64,000 bases of DNA from Massilia sp. 9I (GCF_902506415.1 NZ_LR733275.1:1375339-1439338); one strand, 5' to 3'; shown: positions 28,235 to 37,028, counted from the first letter of the stretch. Notes: a model not told the origin generated them from the letters alone. Translations and numbers: made by a program.

Positions 28235-28255
28235 TGGCCGGGTATTTACCGGCCA
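28235..28255 (+). other. hairpin in the leader of the lipoprotein gene
   Basis: TGGCCGG-GTATTTA-CCGGCCA, perfect 7-bp arms, followed by six A and ending 49 bp before the start codon. It lacks a T-tract, so it is not a terminator on this strand. The rest of 28131-28304 holds no gene. Confidence 0.55.
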
Positions 28256-28304
28256 AAAAATATGCCCGATTCGGCGCATCCAATAACCATTTGGGATTTC
28301 ATAC

Positions 28305-28772
28305 ATGAAAACTGCTTCTCTCTTGATGCTAAGCGCATCACTCCTCCTGACCGGCTGCGCGAGCGTGGCCATGGCGCCCAAGACCGAGTCGGACAAGGCC
28401 AAGGAATTCCGCCCGCCCAGCGCCAACAATGCCGGCGTCTACATCTACCGCAACAGCTTCGGCGGCCAGGCGCTCAAGAAGGATATATGGGTGGATGGGA
28501 ATTGCCTCGGCGAGAGTGCCAACAACGTGTTCTTTTACACTGAGGTCGAAGGCGGCAAGAAGCACAAGTTTGACACCGAGTCCGAGTTTTCGCCCAACAC
28601 GCTGGAGCTGACGACCGACGCCGGTAAGCACTATTTCCTCCGTCAATACATCAAGATGGGCGTTTTCGTCGGCGGCGCAGGCCTCGAACAGATCTCGGAA
28701 GAACAGGGCAAGGCCGACGTGACCAAGCTCGAACTCGCCCTGCCGGGCAAGTGCAGTTCGGCTAAGAAATAA
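28305..28772 (+). CDS. lipoprotein, DUF2846-like
   Basis: 155 residues. Signal peptide MKTASLLMLSASLLLTGCAS with lipobox LTGC at Cys18. The mature part has NNAGVYIYRNSFGGQALKK, IWVDGNCLGES and KHYFLRQYI, a pattern of DUF2846 lipoproteins, which are small beta-rich envelope proteins of unknown function. Bracketed by two REP-like palindromes on each side, so it may have moved as a cassette or merely sits in a REP-rich gap. The family assignment is from memory of motifs. Confidence 0.75.
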   Translation: MKTASLLMLSASLLLTGCASVAMAPKTESDKAKEFRPPSANNAGVYIYRNSFGGQALKKDIWVDGNCLGESANNVFFYTEVEGGKKHKFDTESEFSPNTLELTTDAGKHYFLRQYIKMGVFVGGAGLEQISEEQGKADVTKLELALPGKCSSAKK

Positions 28773-28773
28773 C

Positions 28774-28843
28774 AATGAGGGTCAGAGTCGAATTGTTAGG
28801 CAATTCCGAGGAATTTCCCAATAATTCGACTCTGACCCTCATT
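28774..28843. repeat. REP-like palindrome, copy 3
   Basis: Perfect 21-bp arms (28774-28794 and 28823-28843) built on GGGTCAGAGTCGAATT. It starts 1 bp after the lipoprotein stop and could act as its transcription barrier. Confidence 0.92.
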
Positions 28844-28870
28844 AATTGGCCAGGTAATGTAGCGGGGGCA

Positions 28871-28938
28871 AATGGGGTCAGAGTCGAATTGCAGGCAACT
28901 TTGGGAAATTGCTCGGTAATTCGACTCTGACCCTCATT
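28871..28938. repeat. REP-like palindrome, copy 4
   Basis: Arms at 28871-28890 and 28918-28938 built on the same GGGTCAGAGTCGAATT core. It ends 4 bp before the stop of the convergent DUF6624 gene. Confidence 0.9.
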
Positions 28939-28942
28939 AGAT

Positions 28943-29641
28943 TTAGCGGTTCTTGCGTTCTTCCTTGGTCATGCAGACGTAATCGGCCAGGGGCATCAGG
29001 TCGAACTGGCGGCGGTTGTCTTCGACTTCGCGCAGGATCTCGGCGCTGGCCAGGCCATAGTGGCGGCCTTCCCAGTTGTCGCCGCCCTGGGTGCCGAAGC
29101 GCTGGGGCTTGCCGGCGGCGACCAGGACGCGGTCGACGAAGCGCGACATGTCGCTGCCCGCCAGCTCGCCGTCCACACGGCGCTGGTCCAGCACCGGCAC
29201 CAGCTGCTGCTGGAACTTGGGTGCGCGGTCCGCGTGCAGGGCCAGCAGCCAGGCGTCGCGCACGCCCTGCTCACCCACCTGGGCGGCGGTCGGGAAGCCC
29301 TTGGTGCGCACCAGTTCGAACAGCCACTTGACGTTCTCTTCGTCGATGGCCGCGACCTCGCGTTTCGGGCCCCAGTCCTTGCGGGCGGCCTTCACCATCG
29401 CCAGGCGCGCCGCCTGGTCGCGTGCGGCGCGGTTGGCCAGCTCGGCCCGCAGTTGTGGGTCGGTGAAAGTGCGCGCGGCGTCGCGCTTGGCCAGGGCCTC
29501 GTCGGTTTCGTTCGGGTGCGCGGCGTACCAGGCGGCCACGCCCGGGCAGGCGGCGATGTCGTCGGCGGCCGATGCCGCGGTGGCGCAGGCCAGCGCGACG
29601 GCCAGGGCGCCGGCAATGCGCTTCAGGTTCAGGTTCTGCAT
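28943..29641 (-). CDS. exported DUF6624-like protein
   Basis: 232 residues from the ATG at 29641, which has GGAG 7 nt upstream; an ATG two codons earlier is too close to it. Signal peptide: RIAGALAVALACATAASAAD. The pattern GFPTAAQVGEQGVRDAWLLA, LHADRAPKFQQQLVPVL and RVLVAAGKPQRFGTQ corresponds to DUF6624, a family without known activity found in secreted proteins. Only the last codons of pyrE lie upstream, so the two are probably co-transcribed. Confidence 0.75.
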   Translation of the reverse strand: MQNLNLKRIAGALAVALACATAASAADDIAACPGVAAWYAAHPNETDEALAKRDAARTFTDPQLRAELANRAARDQAARLAMVKAARKDWGPKREVAAIDEENVKWLFELVRTKGFPTAAQVGEQGVRDAWLLALHADRAPKFQQQLVPVLDQRRVDGELAGSDMSRFVDRVLVAAGKPQRFGTQGGDNWEGRHYGLASAEILREVEDNRRQFDLMPLADYVCMTKEERKNR

Positions 29642-29643
29642 GC

Positions 29644-30303
29644 TCATACTCCGTAACGCGCGCGGTAAGCCGCGACGGCGTCCTTGTGGGCGCCCAGGTC
29701 GGCGCCGGCTTCGTTCGACAGGTAGGTGAACAGGTCGTCCAGGTTGGCGATCGAGATCACCGGGATGCCGAATTCCTGCGACACCTGCTGCACCGCCGAA
29801 TGCTCGGACAGCGCGCCATCCTTGCCCGAACGCTCCATGCGGTCGAGCGCGATGAGTACCGCTGCCGGTTCCGCGCCCGCGGCGCGGATCATGTCCACCG
29901 ATTCGCGCACCGAGGTGCCGGCCGAGATCACGTCGTCGATGATCACGACCTTGCCCGCCAGCTTGGCGCCGACGATGGTGCCGCCTTCGCCGTGGTCCTT
30001 GGCTTCCTTGCGGTTGTAGGCAAACGAGGTGTTGCGGCCCTTGGCGGCCAGCGCCACCGCAGTGGCGGATGCGAGCGTGATGCCTTTATAGGCCGGGCCG
30101 AACAGCATGTCGAATGCGACGCCCGAATCGAGCAGGGTCTGCGCGTAGAACTGCGCCAGCTGGCCCAGCGTGGCGCCGTCGTGGAACAGGCCGGCGTTGA
30201 AGAAATACGGCGACTGGCGCCCTGCCTTGGTCGTGAACTGACCAAACCTGAGTACCTCGGCCTTGACCGAAAATGCAATAAAGTCCTGGCGCAGATCGCT
30301 CAC
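29644..30303 (-). CDS. pyrE: orotate phosphoribosyltransferase
   Basis: 219 residues from a GTG at 30303, 6 nt after AGGAG; a longer frame to 30459 overlaps the xthA start and is rejected. Motifs: FTTKAGRQSPYFFNAGLF, GPAYKGI, KEAKDHGEGG and the PRPP loop VVIIDDVISAGTSV. It joins orotate and PRPP to form OMP in pyrimidine synthesis. Divergent from xthA; followed by the DUF6624 gene. Confidence 0.95.
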   Translation of the reverse strand: MSDLRQDFIAFSVKAEVLRFGQFTTKAGRQSPYFFNAGLFHDGATLGQLAQFYAQTLLDSGVAFDMLFGPAYKGITLASATAVALAAKGRNTSFAYNRKEAKDHGEGGTIVGAKLAGKVVIIDDVISAGTSVRESVDMIRAAGAEPAAVLIALDRMERSGKDGALSEHSAVQQVSQEFGIPVISIANLDDLFTYLSNEAGADLGAHKDAVAAYRARYGV

Positions 30304-30452
30304 AGGCTTCTCCTGAATGTCCGAAAAACGCGTATTGTAACCGCCGCCGTTTTGGGCGGCGAGCCCTTCCGCCGACCACTGTTGGTTCCTGGCGGCAGCA
30401 AAACACGCTAAACTGTCGCTCTCTGCTCCACCCGCCATCCCAGACCACGACC

Positions 30453-31223
30453 ATGCCACGCATTATCTCCGCCAACCTGAACGGCATCCGCTCCGCCCAC
30501 AAAAAAGGCTTCTTCAACTGGCTCGCCACCCAGTCCGCCGACTACATCTGCGTGCAGGAACTGAAGGCCCAGCAAGCCGACATGACCGAGGAATTCCTGT
30601 CCCCGCACGGCTACCACGGCCACTTCCACTACGCGGAGAAAAAGGGCTACTCGGGCACCGGCGTCTACAGCCGCACGGCGCCCGACAACAAGCGCATCGG
30701 CTTCGGCTGCATGGAATTCGACGCGGAAGGGCGCTACACGCGCTGCGACTTCGGCAACCTGACTGTGATCTCGGTTTACTGCCCGTCCGGCTCCTCGTCG
30801 CCCGAGCGCCAGCTGGCCAAGTTCCGCTTCATGGAGGTGTTCCTGCCGCACCTGCAGGAACTGAAGGCCGAAGGCCGCGAAGTCGTGATCTGCGGCGACT
30901 GGAACATCGCGCACAAGGAGCTCGACCTCAAGAACTGGAAGAGCAACCAGAAGAACTCGGGCTTCCTGCCGGAAGAACGCGCCTGGATGACCCGCATCTT
31001 CGACGAGGTCGGCCTGGTGGACGTGCATCGCGTGGTGGCGCCGGACGCCGCCGACTACACCTGGTGGAGCAACCGCGGCCAGGCCTATGCCAAGAACGTG
31101 GGCTGGCGCATCGACTACCACGTCGCCACCCCGGGCCTCGCAGCGCGCGCCAAGTCGGTGTCGATCTACAAGGACGAGCGCTTCAGCGACCATGCTCCCC
31201 TCATCATTGATTACGATCTCTAA
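30453..31223 (+). CDS. xthA: exodeoxyribonuclease III / AP endonuclease
   Basis: 256 residues, compact exonuclease III family. N-terminal MPRIISANLNGIRSAHKKGF gives Asn/Asp metal ligands; QELKAQ holds the catalytic Glu; GDWNIAHKELDLKN and the C-terminal YTWWSN and DHAPLIIDYDL supply Asp-Asn and Asp-His. Cuts abasic sites and degrades 3' ends of duplex DNA in base-excision repair. Alone, with pyrE divergent. Confidence 0.93.
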   Translation: MPRIISANLNGIRSAHKKGFFNWLATQSADYICVQELKAQQADMTEEFLSPHGYHGHFHYAEKKGYSGTGVYSRTAPDNKRIGFGCMEFDAEGRYTRCDFGNLTVISVYCPSGSSSPERQLAKFRFMEVFLPHLQELKAEGREVVICGDWNIAHKELDLKNWKSNQKNSGFLPEERAWMTRIFDEVGLVDVHRVVAPDAADYTWWSNRGQAYAKNVGWRIDYHVATPGLAARAKSVSIYKDERFSDHAPLIIDYDL

Positions 31224-31263
31224 TAGTTGACCTGGTATTTATAAGGTTTACTTCTGAATCCTT

Positions 31264-31281
31264 TCCCCCCTCCCGGGGGGA
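31264..31281. other. G/C hairpin downstream of xthA
   Basis: TCCCCCC-TCCC-GGGGGGA, perfect 7-bp arms, 41 bp after the xthA stop. No T-run follows, so termination is only possible. Confidence 0.45.
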
Positions 31282-31309
31282 TTCGGCGCCAACTTGATGC
31301 GAAAATGCA

Positions 31310-31334
31310 CCATTTCGCCGGTTTGGCGAAATGG
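31310..31334. other. inverted repeat upstream of the Ig-repeat gene
   Basis: CCATTTCGCC-GGTTT-GGCGAAATGG, perfect 10-bp arms, about 85 bp before the start codon. It may be an operator or an RNA hairpin. Confidence 0.6.
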
Positions 31335-31383
31335 CATGGCCGTTTGTTGATACTATCCGTCTGGTAACTTTCTGAATAGAATG

Positions 31384-31397
31384 TTCCGTTGACGGAA
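31384..31397. promoter_or_regulatory. short palindrome before the Ig-repeat gene
   Basis: TTCCGT-TG-ACGGAA, perfect, 20 bp before the ATG at 31418. The start codon has no clear ribosome-binding site. The position suits an operator or translational control element (inference). Confidence 0.45.
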
Positions 31398-31417
31398 TAT
31401 CAATAAAAAGCGCCGCC

Positions 31418-34400
31418 ATGTCTTCGACCTCCCTTTCCTCGTCCGCCCTCCCGACCACGTCCGCCTCGAGCGTCGCCGGAGCCACCCGTATCGACCTGAA
31501 CTACGCAACGGCGATGGCCAAGGGCAGCGGCTCGATCTTCATCACCGACTGCGCGGTGCAAACCGTGATCGACCGCGTCACCGGCCAGCCCAAGCTGCGC
31601 GTGGTGGGCGGCTCCTATAGCAAGGAGATCACGCTCGACCAGGTCAGCATCAGCGGCACCCACGTCATGTTCGACGCCACCGGCCTGCCGGCGGGCGCCA
31701 AACTGAACGTGTACATGGGCGCGGGCACCCTTACGAGCGGCGGCAAGGCAGCTCCTGCGATCACCGTGCCGGACAAGGCCAGTTTCACGGTGCCGGCCGT
31801 AACCGAGCCGCCACCGCCCAGCCTGAGCGCCACCATCGTCGTCGAAGACCGTACGCTCAAGGCCGGCGCCGACATCAAGGTCACGGTCACCTTCTCGAAA
31901 GCCCTGGCCACGCTGCCGTTCGATGCGATCAGCGCCGACCATGCCAGCATCAAGGGCGTCACCCACAGCACCGACGGCCGCACCTGGACCATCACCCTGG
32001 GCGCTGCCGACAGCATTGAATCCGTGAGCAATGCGCTGCGCCTGGACATGAGCAAGGTAAGCAGCTCCGACGGCAGCCGCGGCAGCGGCGTTCTCGCATC
32101 CGGCAACTACAAGGTCGACACCGTCGTCGACGCCTACCTGTTCGACATCGTCCAGGTGAACGACGAAGGCGTGTCGAGTACCGACGGCATCACCTACGTC
32201 AGCGGGGCCCATAGCAGCGACCGCCAATTCGTCGCGGGCGTGCTGCTGGGCGAGCTCGCGGCGGACGAGCACATCGAACTAATCATCAACGGCACGGCCG
32301 TCGACAAATCCAAGATCCTTGTGGTCGGCGAAGGCGACGGCTGGTCCTGGTCTTACAACATCGTTGGCGAAGGCGACCCTTCCCTCGTCTTCAACGAAGG
32401 CACGAACACGATCACCGCGCGCGTCGTCAAGGCCGACGGCCACACCAGCGCTACCGTGACCAAGACCGTCATCCTCGATACCGATCCGCCGGTGGTCGAG
32501 TCCTCGCCCGACGGCGCCACCGCCTTCGCCCTCGACGCCGACATCGTGGTCACCTTCGACCAGGCGGTGTACTGGCATTACGAAGAGAGTAACGCCGACA
32601 TCCTTTACCTGCGTGGCGAAGGCAGCGCCCCGGACATCGAGATCTACCTCGACGAGACCAACTTCTCCGAGGGCGGCAAGAAACTGACGATCAGCGCCGC
32701 CGAGCACCACATGCTGGCCGGCGTCAAATACACGCTGGTGCTGCCCGAGAACCTGATGGACCTGGCCGGCAATCCGGTGTTCGGCTACGAGATCCAGTTC
32801 ACCACCGCCGGCGGCACCAGCGTGCCAGACACCACGAGCCCACACGCGACACGGGTCATCGTGGAAGGCGACGGGACGTACAAGGCCGGCGAAACCATCA
32901 CCTTCCGCGTCCGCTTCGACGAAAGCGTGAAGGTCATCACCGAGGCCATTCCGGCGATTGGCCTGAGCAACGGCAAGAAGGCCAGCTTCTATGGCGCGTT
33001 CGGCAACGACCTGCTGTTCAAGTACACCGTGGGCGCGGGCGACGACACGGCCGATCTCGAGATTGACGATATCGCGGAACTGGGCGGCACAGTGCAGGAC
33101 CTGTCCAACAACATGCTCGACCTGCTGGCCAGCGCCCACATCGTCCACGGCGGCATCTACGACAACAGCGGTTACGGCACCATGTTCGACGTGAAGGTCG
33201 ACACCATCGCCCCGACCGCGCCGGCGGCGGCCACCCTGGATACCGACAGCGATTCCGGTACGAAGGGCGACGGCATCACCAGCGACAATTCGCCGACCCT
33301 GACCGGCACCGCCGAAAACAATGCGCGCATCGCCATCTACGACGGCGCCACGCTGATCGGCACCACCACCGCCAATTCCGACGGCGTCTGGAGCACGACC
33401 ATCGGCTACCCCACCGCGCTGACCGACGGCACCTACACCATCACGGTGAAGCAGACCGACCGCGCCGGCAACGTCAGCCCCGCCTCGGCGCCGTTCACGC
33501 TGGTCATCGACACCGTCAAGCCGGCCGCGCCGGCTGCGCCGGCGCTCGCGCTCGAAAGCGATTCCGGCACGCCGGGCGACCGCATCACCAGCGACGACAC
33601 GCCGACCCTGACCGGCACCGCCGAAGCGAATGCGACCGTCGAGATCTACGAAGGCGATACCCTGCTCGGCACCGGCACCGCGAACGAAAGCGGCGCTTGG
33701 TACGCCACCGTGGACGCAGCCCATGCCTTGAGCGAAGGCGTACACAACCTCACCGTCAAGCAGGTCGACCTGGCCGGCAACCGCAGCGTGGTGGGCGGCG
33801 CGATCGCGCTGACCATCGACAAGACCGTGCCGAGCGCGCTGACGAACGTCAAGCTGGCCACCGACACCGGCATCTCGTCCAGCGACCGCATCACCAACGA
33901 GCGCTACGCAGTGCTGTCGGGCACCGGTGCTGAAGCGGGCGCCAGCATCAAGATCATGCAGGGCGAGGTCGTGGTCGGTGTCGGTACGAGTGACGGAGAA
34001 GGCAACTGGAACGCGTATTTCGGTTCGCCGCTGAACGAAGGCGAACACACCTACAAGGTGCGCCAGATCGACGCCGCCGGCCATGCCAGCGCGGATTCGC
34101 CGTCCATCACCTTCACGCTCGACCGCACCGGCCCGGAGAGCGCGCCGCCGAAGCCGCAACTGGACTCCTCGAGCGACACCGGGATCTCGTCCAGCGACGG
34201 CATCACCAATGACAGCACGCCGACCTTCACCGGCAGCGGCGCGATGGCCAACAGCATGGTCGCGCTGTTCGCCAACGAGCGCCAAGTTGCCAGTGCGATC
34301 ACCGATGCCTCGGGCAACTGGACCATGACGATCCACCCTGACGAGGAGCTGGACGACGGCTTTTACAGCATCGGCCTGAAGCAGTTCGACGTCGCCGGCA

Positions 34401-35089
34401 ACAAGAGCCCGTACTCGGAGTCCTTCAACCTGCGCATCGACACCCACGCCGACAAGCCGGAGCGCCCCGTGCTCGCCGCATCCAGCGACAGCGGCGCTTC
34501 GTCCAGCGACGGCATCACCAATGACACCACGCCCACCTTCAGCGGCAACGGCGCGGAGAATGGCGCCGGCATCGTGCTGTACGCTGGCACCCGCGTGATC
34601 GGCAGCACCACGGCCGACAGTGCCGGGCACTGGGAACTCACGGTGCTCGACGCCGACAAGTTCACCGCGGACGGCAGCTATGCGATCACGGCCAAGCAGA
34701 CCGACAAGGCCGGCAATACCAGCGACGCCTCGAACCCGTTCACCCTGGTGATCGACACGAGCGGCCCGACGGTGTCCTCGTTCCTGAACAAGACCTCGGC
34801 ACGCGAAGCGCAGCTCGGCTTCAGCGAACAGATCGTGTTCAAGCCGACCGGCATGTTCAAGCTGATCCAGGCCGCCACTGACATACTGAGCTTCAGCGGC
34901 AGCAGCGCCAGCAACTGGTACGTCACCGACGGCGCCGGTGGCCACGACTCGGTCCTGAACTTCAAGATCTCGATGAGCGGCCTCTACAACCTGCAAATGA
35001 ACAACGAGTCGGTGCTGGACCTGGCCGGCAACGTGGCCATCATCGGTTCGCCGCAATGGGTGGTCGACCTGCCGGCGCCACCGGCCTGA
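31418..35089 (+). CDS. large Ig-like repeat protein, putative adhesin
   Basis: 1223 residues, strongly acidic, almost entirely beta domains. 1-125: N-terminal domain rich in Ser/Thr. About 130-215: Ig-like unit with FSKALATLPFDAISA. About 330-460: Ig-like unit with IVVTFDQAV and LVLPENLMDLAGNPV. About 465-595: unit with TFRVRFDESV. About 600-1115: five tandem repeats of 100-108 residues, each with a SD-G-ITxDxTPTLTGTA start and a QTDxAGNxS end. 1115-1223: closing domain. There is no Sec signal peptide, membrane anchor, LPxTG or RTX calcium repeat, so the export route is unclear. Large surface or biofilm proteins have such repeats. No secretion genes lie nearby. Confidence 0.8.
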   Translation: MSSTSLSSSALPTTSASSVAGATRIDLNYATAMAKGSGSIFITDCAVQTVIDRVTGQPKLRVVGGSYSKEITLDQVSISGTHVMFDATGLPAGAKLNVYMGAGTLTSGGKAAPAITVPDKASFTVPAVTEPPPPSLSATIVVEDRTLKAGADIKVTVTFSKALATLPFDAISADHASIKGVTHSTDGRTWTITLGAADSIESVSNALRLDMSKVSSSDGSRGSGVLASGNYKVDTVVDAYLFDIVQVNDEGVSSTDGITYVSGAHSSDRQFVAGVLLGELAADEHIELIINGTAVDKSKILVVGEGDGWSWSYNIVGEGDPSLVFNEGTNTITARVVKADGHTSATVTKTVILDTDPPVVESSPDGATAFALDADIVVTFDQAVYWHYEESNADILYLRGEGSAPDIEIYLDETNFSEGGKKLTISAAEHHMLAGVKYTLVLPENLMDLAGNPVFGYEIQFTTAGGTSVPDTTSPHATRVIVEGDGTYKAGETITFRVRFDESVKVITEAIPAIGLSNGKKASFYGAFGNDLLFKYTVGAGDDTADLEIDDIAELGGTVQDLSNNMLDLLASAHIVHGGIYDNSGYGTMFDVKVDTIAPTAPAAATLDTDSDSGTKGDGITSDNSPTLTGTAENNARIAIYDGATLIGTTTANSDGVWSTTIGYPTALTDGTYTITVKQTDRAGNVSPASAPFTLVIDTVKPAAPAAPALALESDSGTPGDRITSDDTPTLTGTAEANATVEIYEGDTLLGTGTANESGAWYATVDAAHALSEGVHNLTVKQVDLAGNRSVVGGAIALTIDKTVPSALTNVKLATDTGISSSDRITNERYAVLSGTGAEAGASIKIMQGEVVVGVGTSDGEGNWNAYFGSPLNEGEHTYKVRQIDAAGHASADSPSITFTLDRTGPESAPPKPQLDSSSDTGISSSDGITNDSTPTFTGSGAMANSMVALFANERQVASAITDASGNWTMTIHPDEELDDGFYSIGLKQFDVAGNKSPYSESFNLRIDTHADKPERPVLAASSDSGASSSDGITNDTTPTFSGNGAENGAGIVLYAGTRVIGSTTADSAGHWELTVLDADKFTADGSYAITAKQTDKAGNTSDASNPFTLVIDTSGPTVSSFLNKTSAREAQLGFSEQIVFKPTGMFKLIQAATDILSFSGSSASNWYVTDGAGGHDSVLNFKISMSGLYNLQMNNESVLDLAGNVAIIGSPQWVVDLPAPPA
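33200..34770 (+). repeat. five tandem Ig-like coding repeats
   Basis: Five units of about 303-324 bp, beginning near 33208, 33517, 33826, 34129 and 34453. Each encodes the landmarks GIT-S/N-D and TGT/SGT with AGN near the end. Units 3-5 share ISSSD/ASSSD and look more closely related to each other than to units 1-2. Confidence 0.8.
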
Positions 35090-35092
35090 TAT

Positions 35093-36031
35093 TTACGGCC
35101 AGGCCAGCCGGAAGCCGCTCTCGAAGCGGCGCGGCAGGCCGCTAAGCGGGTCCTCGAAACTGATGGCGCGCGCCAGCAGCTGCAGCGGCGCACTGAAGTC
35201 GTCGCCCTTGCACGGTAGCGCCACCGGATAGAAGGCATCGTTCAGGATCGGCGCGCCGAGCGAGGACAGGTGCAGGCGCAGCTGGTGCTTGCGGCCGGTG
35301 TGCGGATGCAGGCGGTAGTGCGCGACCTCGCCGCGCCGCTCGATCAGCTCGATCAGCGTCTCTGAGTTCGGCTCGCCCGGCACCTCGGTACTCACGAAGA
35401 ACTGCTCCGCATCCTGCATGCGGCTCCTGTAGGTGAAGGGGAATTCCCTGCCCTCGATCGGGCGCGCCAGCGCCTCGTACACCTTTTTCACCACCCGCTT
35501 CTGGAACATCGACTGGTAGGCGCCGCGCGAGTCGGGATTGTGCGAGAAGATCATCACGCCCGCGGTCTCGCGGTCGAGCCGGTGGATCGGGGTCAGGTGC
35601 AGCAAATCGAAGCGCTTCTTCAGGCGCACCAGGAGGGTCTCGTGCAGGAAGCGGCCGGTCGGGATGGTCGGCAGGAAGTGCGGCTTGTCGGCCACCAGCA
35701 GGTGCTCGTCCTGGTACAGCACTTCCTCCTGGAAGGGAATCGGCGTCTCGGGCTGCTCCAGCTCACGGTAGTACCAGATGCGCATGCCCTGGCGCACGTG
35801 GCTGTCGGCGTTCAATGGCAGGCCTTTGGCGTCGACGATCTCGCCACGCGCCAGGCGCGAGGCCCATGCCGCTTCCGACACGTCCGGGAAGCGCTCGGCC
35901 AGGAAGCGCAGCATGCCGCCGGCCCGGGTTTCGGTCAGCCACAGGTAGCTGGGCGCGACGCCGTCGCGGACCGGCAAGGGCACGTAGGCGTTGGCTTCAG
36001 CCTGGCGGCCCTTCCTCTGACTACCCATCAA
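35093..36031 (-). CDS. RluA-family pseudouridine synthase
   Basis: 312 residues. The catalytic Asp lies in IHRLDRETAGVMIFS, the RluA-type motif HRLDxxTSG; other signatures are ADKPHFLPTIP and HPHTGRKHQLRLHLSSLGAPI. An N-terminal S4-like region (about 35-90) is recognisable from FLAERFPDVSEAAWASRLARG. It converts uridine to pseudouridine in rRNA or tRNA; the target (23S, or tRNA U65 as in TruC) cannot be fixed. Convergent with the Ig-repeat gene, only 3 bp away, and overlapping the M48 gene's end by 4 bp. Confidence 0.87.
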   Translation of the reverse strand: MMGSQRKGRQAEANAYVPLPVRDGVAPSYLWLTETRAGGMLRFLAERFPDVSEAAWASRLARGEIVDAKGLPLNADSHVRQGMRIWYYRELEQPETPIPFQEEVLYQDEHLLVADKPHFLPTIPTGRFLHETLLVRLKKRFDLLHLTPIHRLDRETAGVMIFSHNPDSRGAYQSMFQKRVVKKVYEALARPIEGREFPFTYRSRMQDAEQFFVSTEVPGEPNSETLIELIERRGEVAHYRLHPHTGRKHQLRLHLSSLGAPILNDAFYPVALPCKGDDFSAPLQLLARAISFEDPLSGLPRRFESGFRLAWP

Positions 36032-36939
36032 CGCAAGGCGACATTGGTCCGGTAAGGCGGAAGCTGGGCCGCGGTGGTGCCCTTGGTACGCGCGTAGACC
36101 GGCAGCAGCACGTTCATGTGCTCTTCCATGATGGCGATGCGGTTCTCGCCGCCCGGGTGGGTCGAGAGCAGCTCGATCGGCGCGCGCTTATCCAGGGCCG
36201 CCATCTTGCGCCACAAGGCGATGCCGGCGCGCGGGTCGTAGCCGGCGCGTGCGGCGATGTCCAGTCCGACCAAGTCGGCCTCGCGTTCGTCGTCGCGCGA
36301 GAATTTCAGGCCCGCGAACTGGGCGCCGTAGCTGGCAATGGTGCCGGTGATGCCGGGATCGATGCCGAAGATGCCCGAGATCAGGGCGCCGCCGATACGC
36401 GCACCCGCATTGGTCAGGCCCTGCTTGGCCATCTTCTCCCGGCTGTGCTCGCGCAGCGCGTGGGCGATTTCGTGCCCCATCACGGCCGCCGCCTCGTCGT
36501 CGGTCAGCTTGAGCGAGGTCAGGATGCCGGTAAAGAAACCGATGCGCCCGCCCGGCATGCAGAAAGCGTTCACGTCCTTCGAATCGATCACATTGACCTG
36601 CCACTGCCACTGGCTGGCATCCTGGTTCCAGCGCACCGTATGCGGGATGATGCGTTTGGCGATGGCGCGCAGGCGCTGGACTTCCGGATGCGAAGGCGGC
36701 AGCAGCACGCCCTTCTGTTGCGCCTGGCTCATCATCTGCGTGTATTGCTGCGCCGCCGCCTGGTTGAGCTGTTCCGCCGGCACAAGCTTGCTCAGGCGCG
36801 ACAGCGGCCTGACTGCAATGCCGTCCTGGACTGTCGTGTTGCGGTCGTCGCGCGCGAAGGCGTCGCCCACGCCCACCGTGCCGACGACGGCGAACAGGGA
36901 CAGGGAGGCCGCCAAATGCTTAAGTTTTGTCATTTTCAT
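36028..36939 (-). CDS. M48-family metallopeptidase, exported
   Basis: 303 residues from the ATG at 36939. Signal peptide: LAASLSLFAVVGTVGVGDAFA. The zinc site is HEIAH in MGHEIAHALREHSRE, with the third ligand likely Glu in DEREADLVGLDI. It is a soluble periplasmic M48 (BepA/LoiP-like) protease without C-terminal TPR repeats. Such enzymes degrade or repair misfolded outer-membrane proteins. Directly upstream of the pseudouridine synthase with a 4-bp overlap. Confidence 0.86.
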   Translation of the reverse strand: MKMTKLKHLAASLSLFAVVGTVGVGDAFARDDRNTTVQDGIAVRPLSRLSKLVPAEQLNQAAAQQYTQMMSQAQQKGVLLPPSHPEVQRLRAIAKRIIPHTVRWNQDASQWQWQVNVIDSKDVNAFCMPGGRIGFFTGILTSLKLTDDEAAAVMGHEIAHALREHSREKMAKQGLTNAGARIGGALISGIFGIDPGITGTIASYGAQFAGLKFSRDDEREADLVGLDIAARAGYDPRAGIALWRKMAALDKRAPIELLSTHPGGENRIAIMEEHMNVLLPVYARTKGTTAAQLPPYRTNVALR

Positions 36940-37028
36940 CACCCACGATAGGTAGCTGGAGGAGGACACAATAGCGCGATCATCGCGGATGGCTGCCCGC
37001 TAGACAAGCCGCCACCGCACATAAGCGC

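Noticed and set aside
31224..31417. A c-di-GMP riboswitch before the Ig-repeat gene
   Set aside because: The conserved GEMM core and tetraloop sequences are not present; only simple inverted repeats are.
33200..34770. Tandem repeats resembling a CRISPR array
   Set aside because: Units are about 300 bp, coding and divergent; no short identical repeats with unique spacers.
32279..35056. A 925-codon open frame opposite the Ig-repeat gene
   Set aside because: Mirror of the repeats with biased composition and no start signal or family motif.
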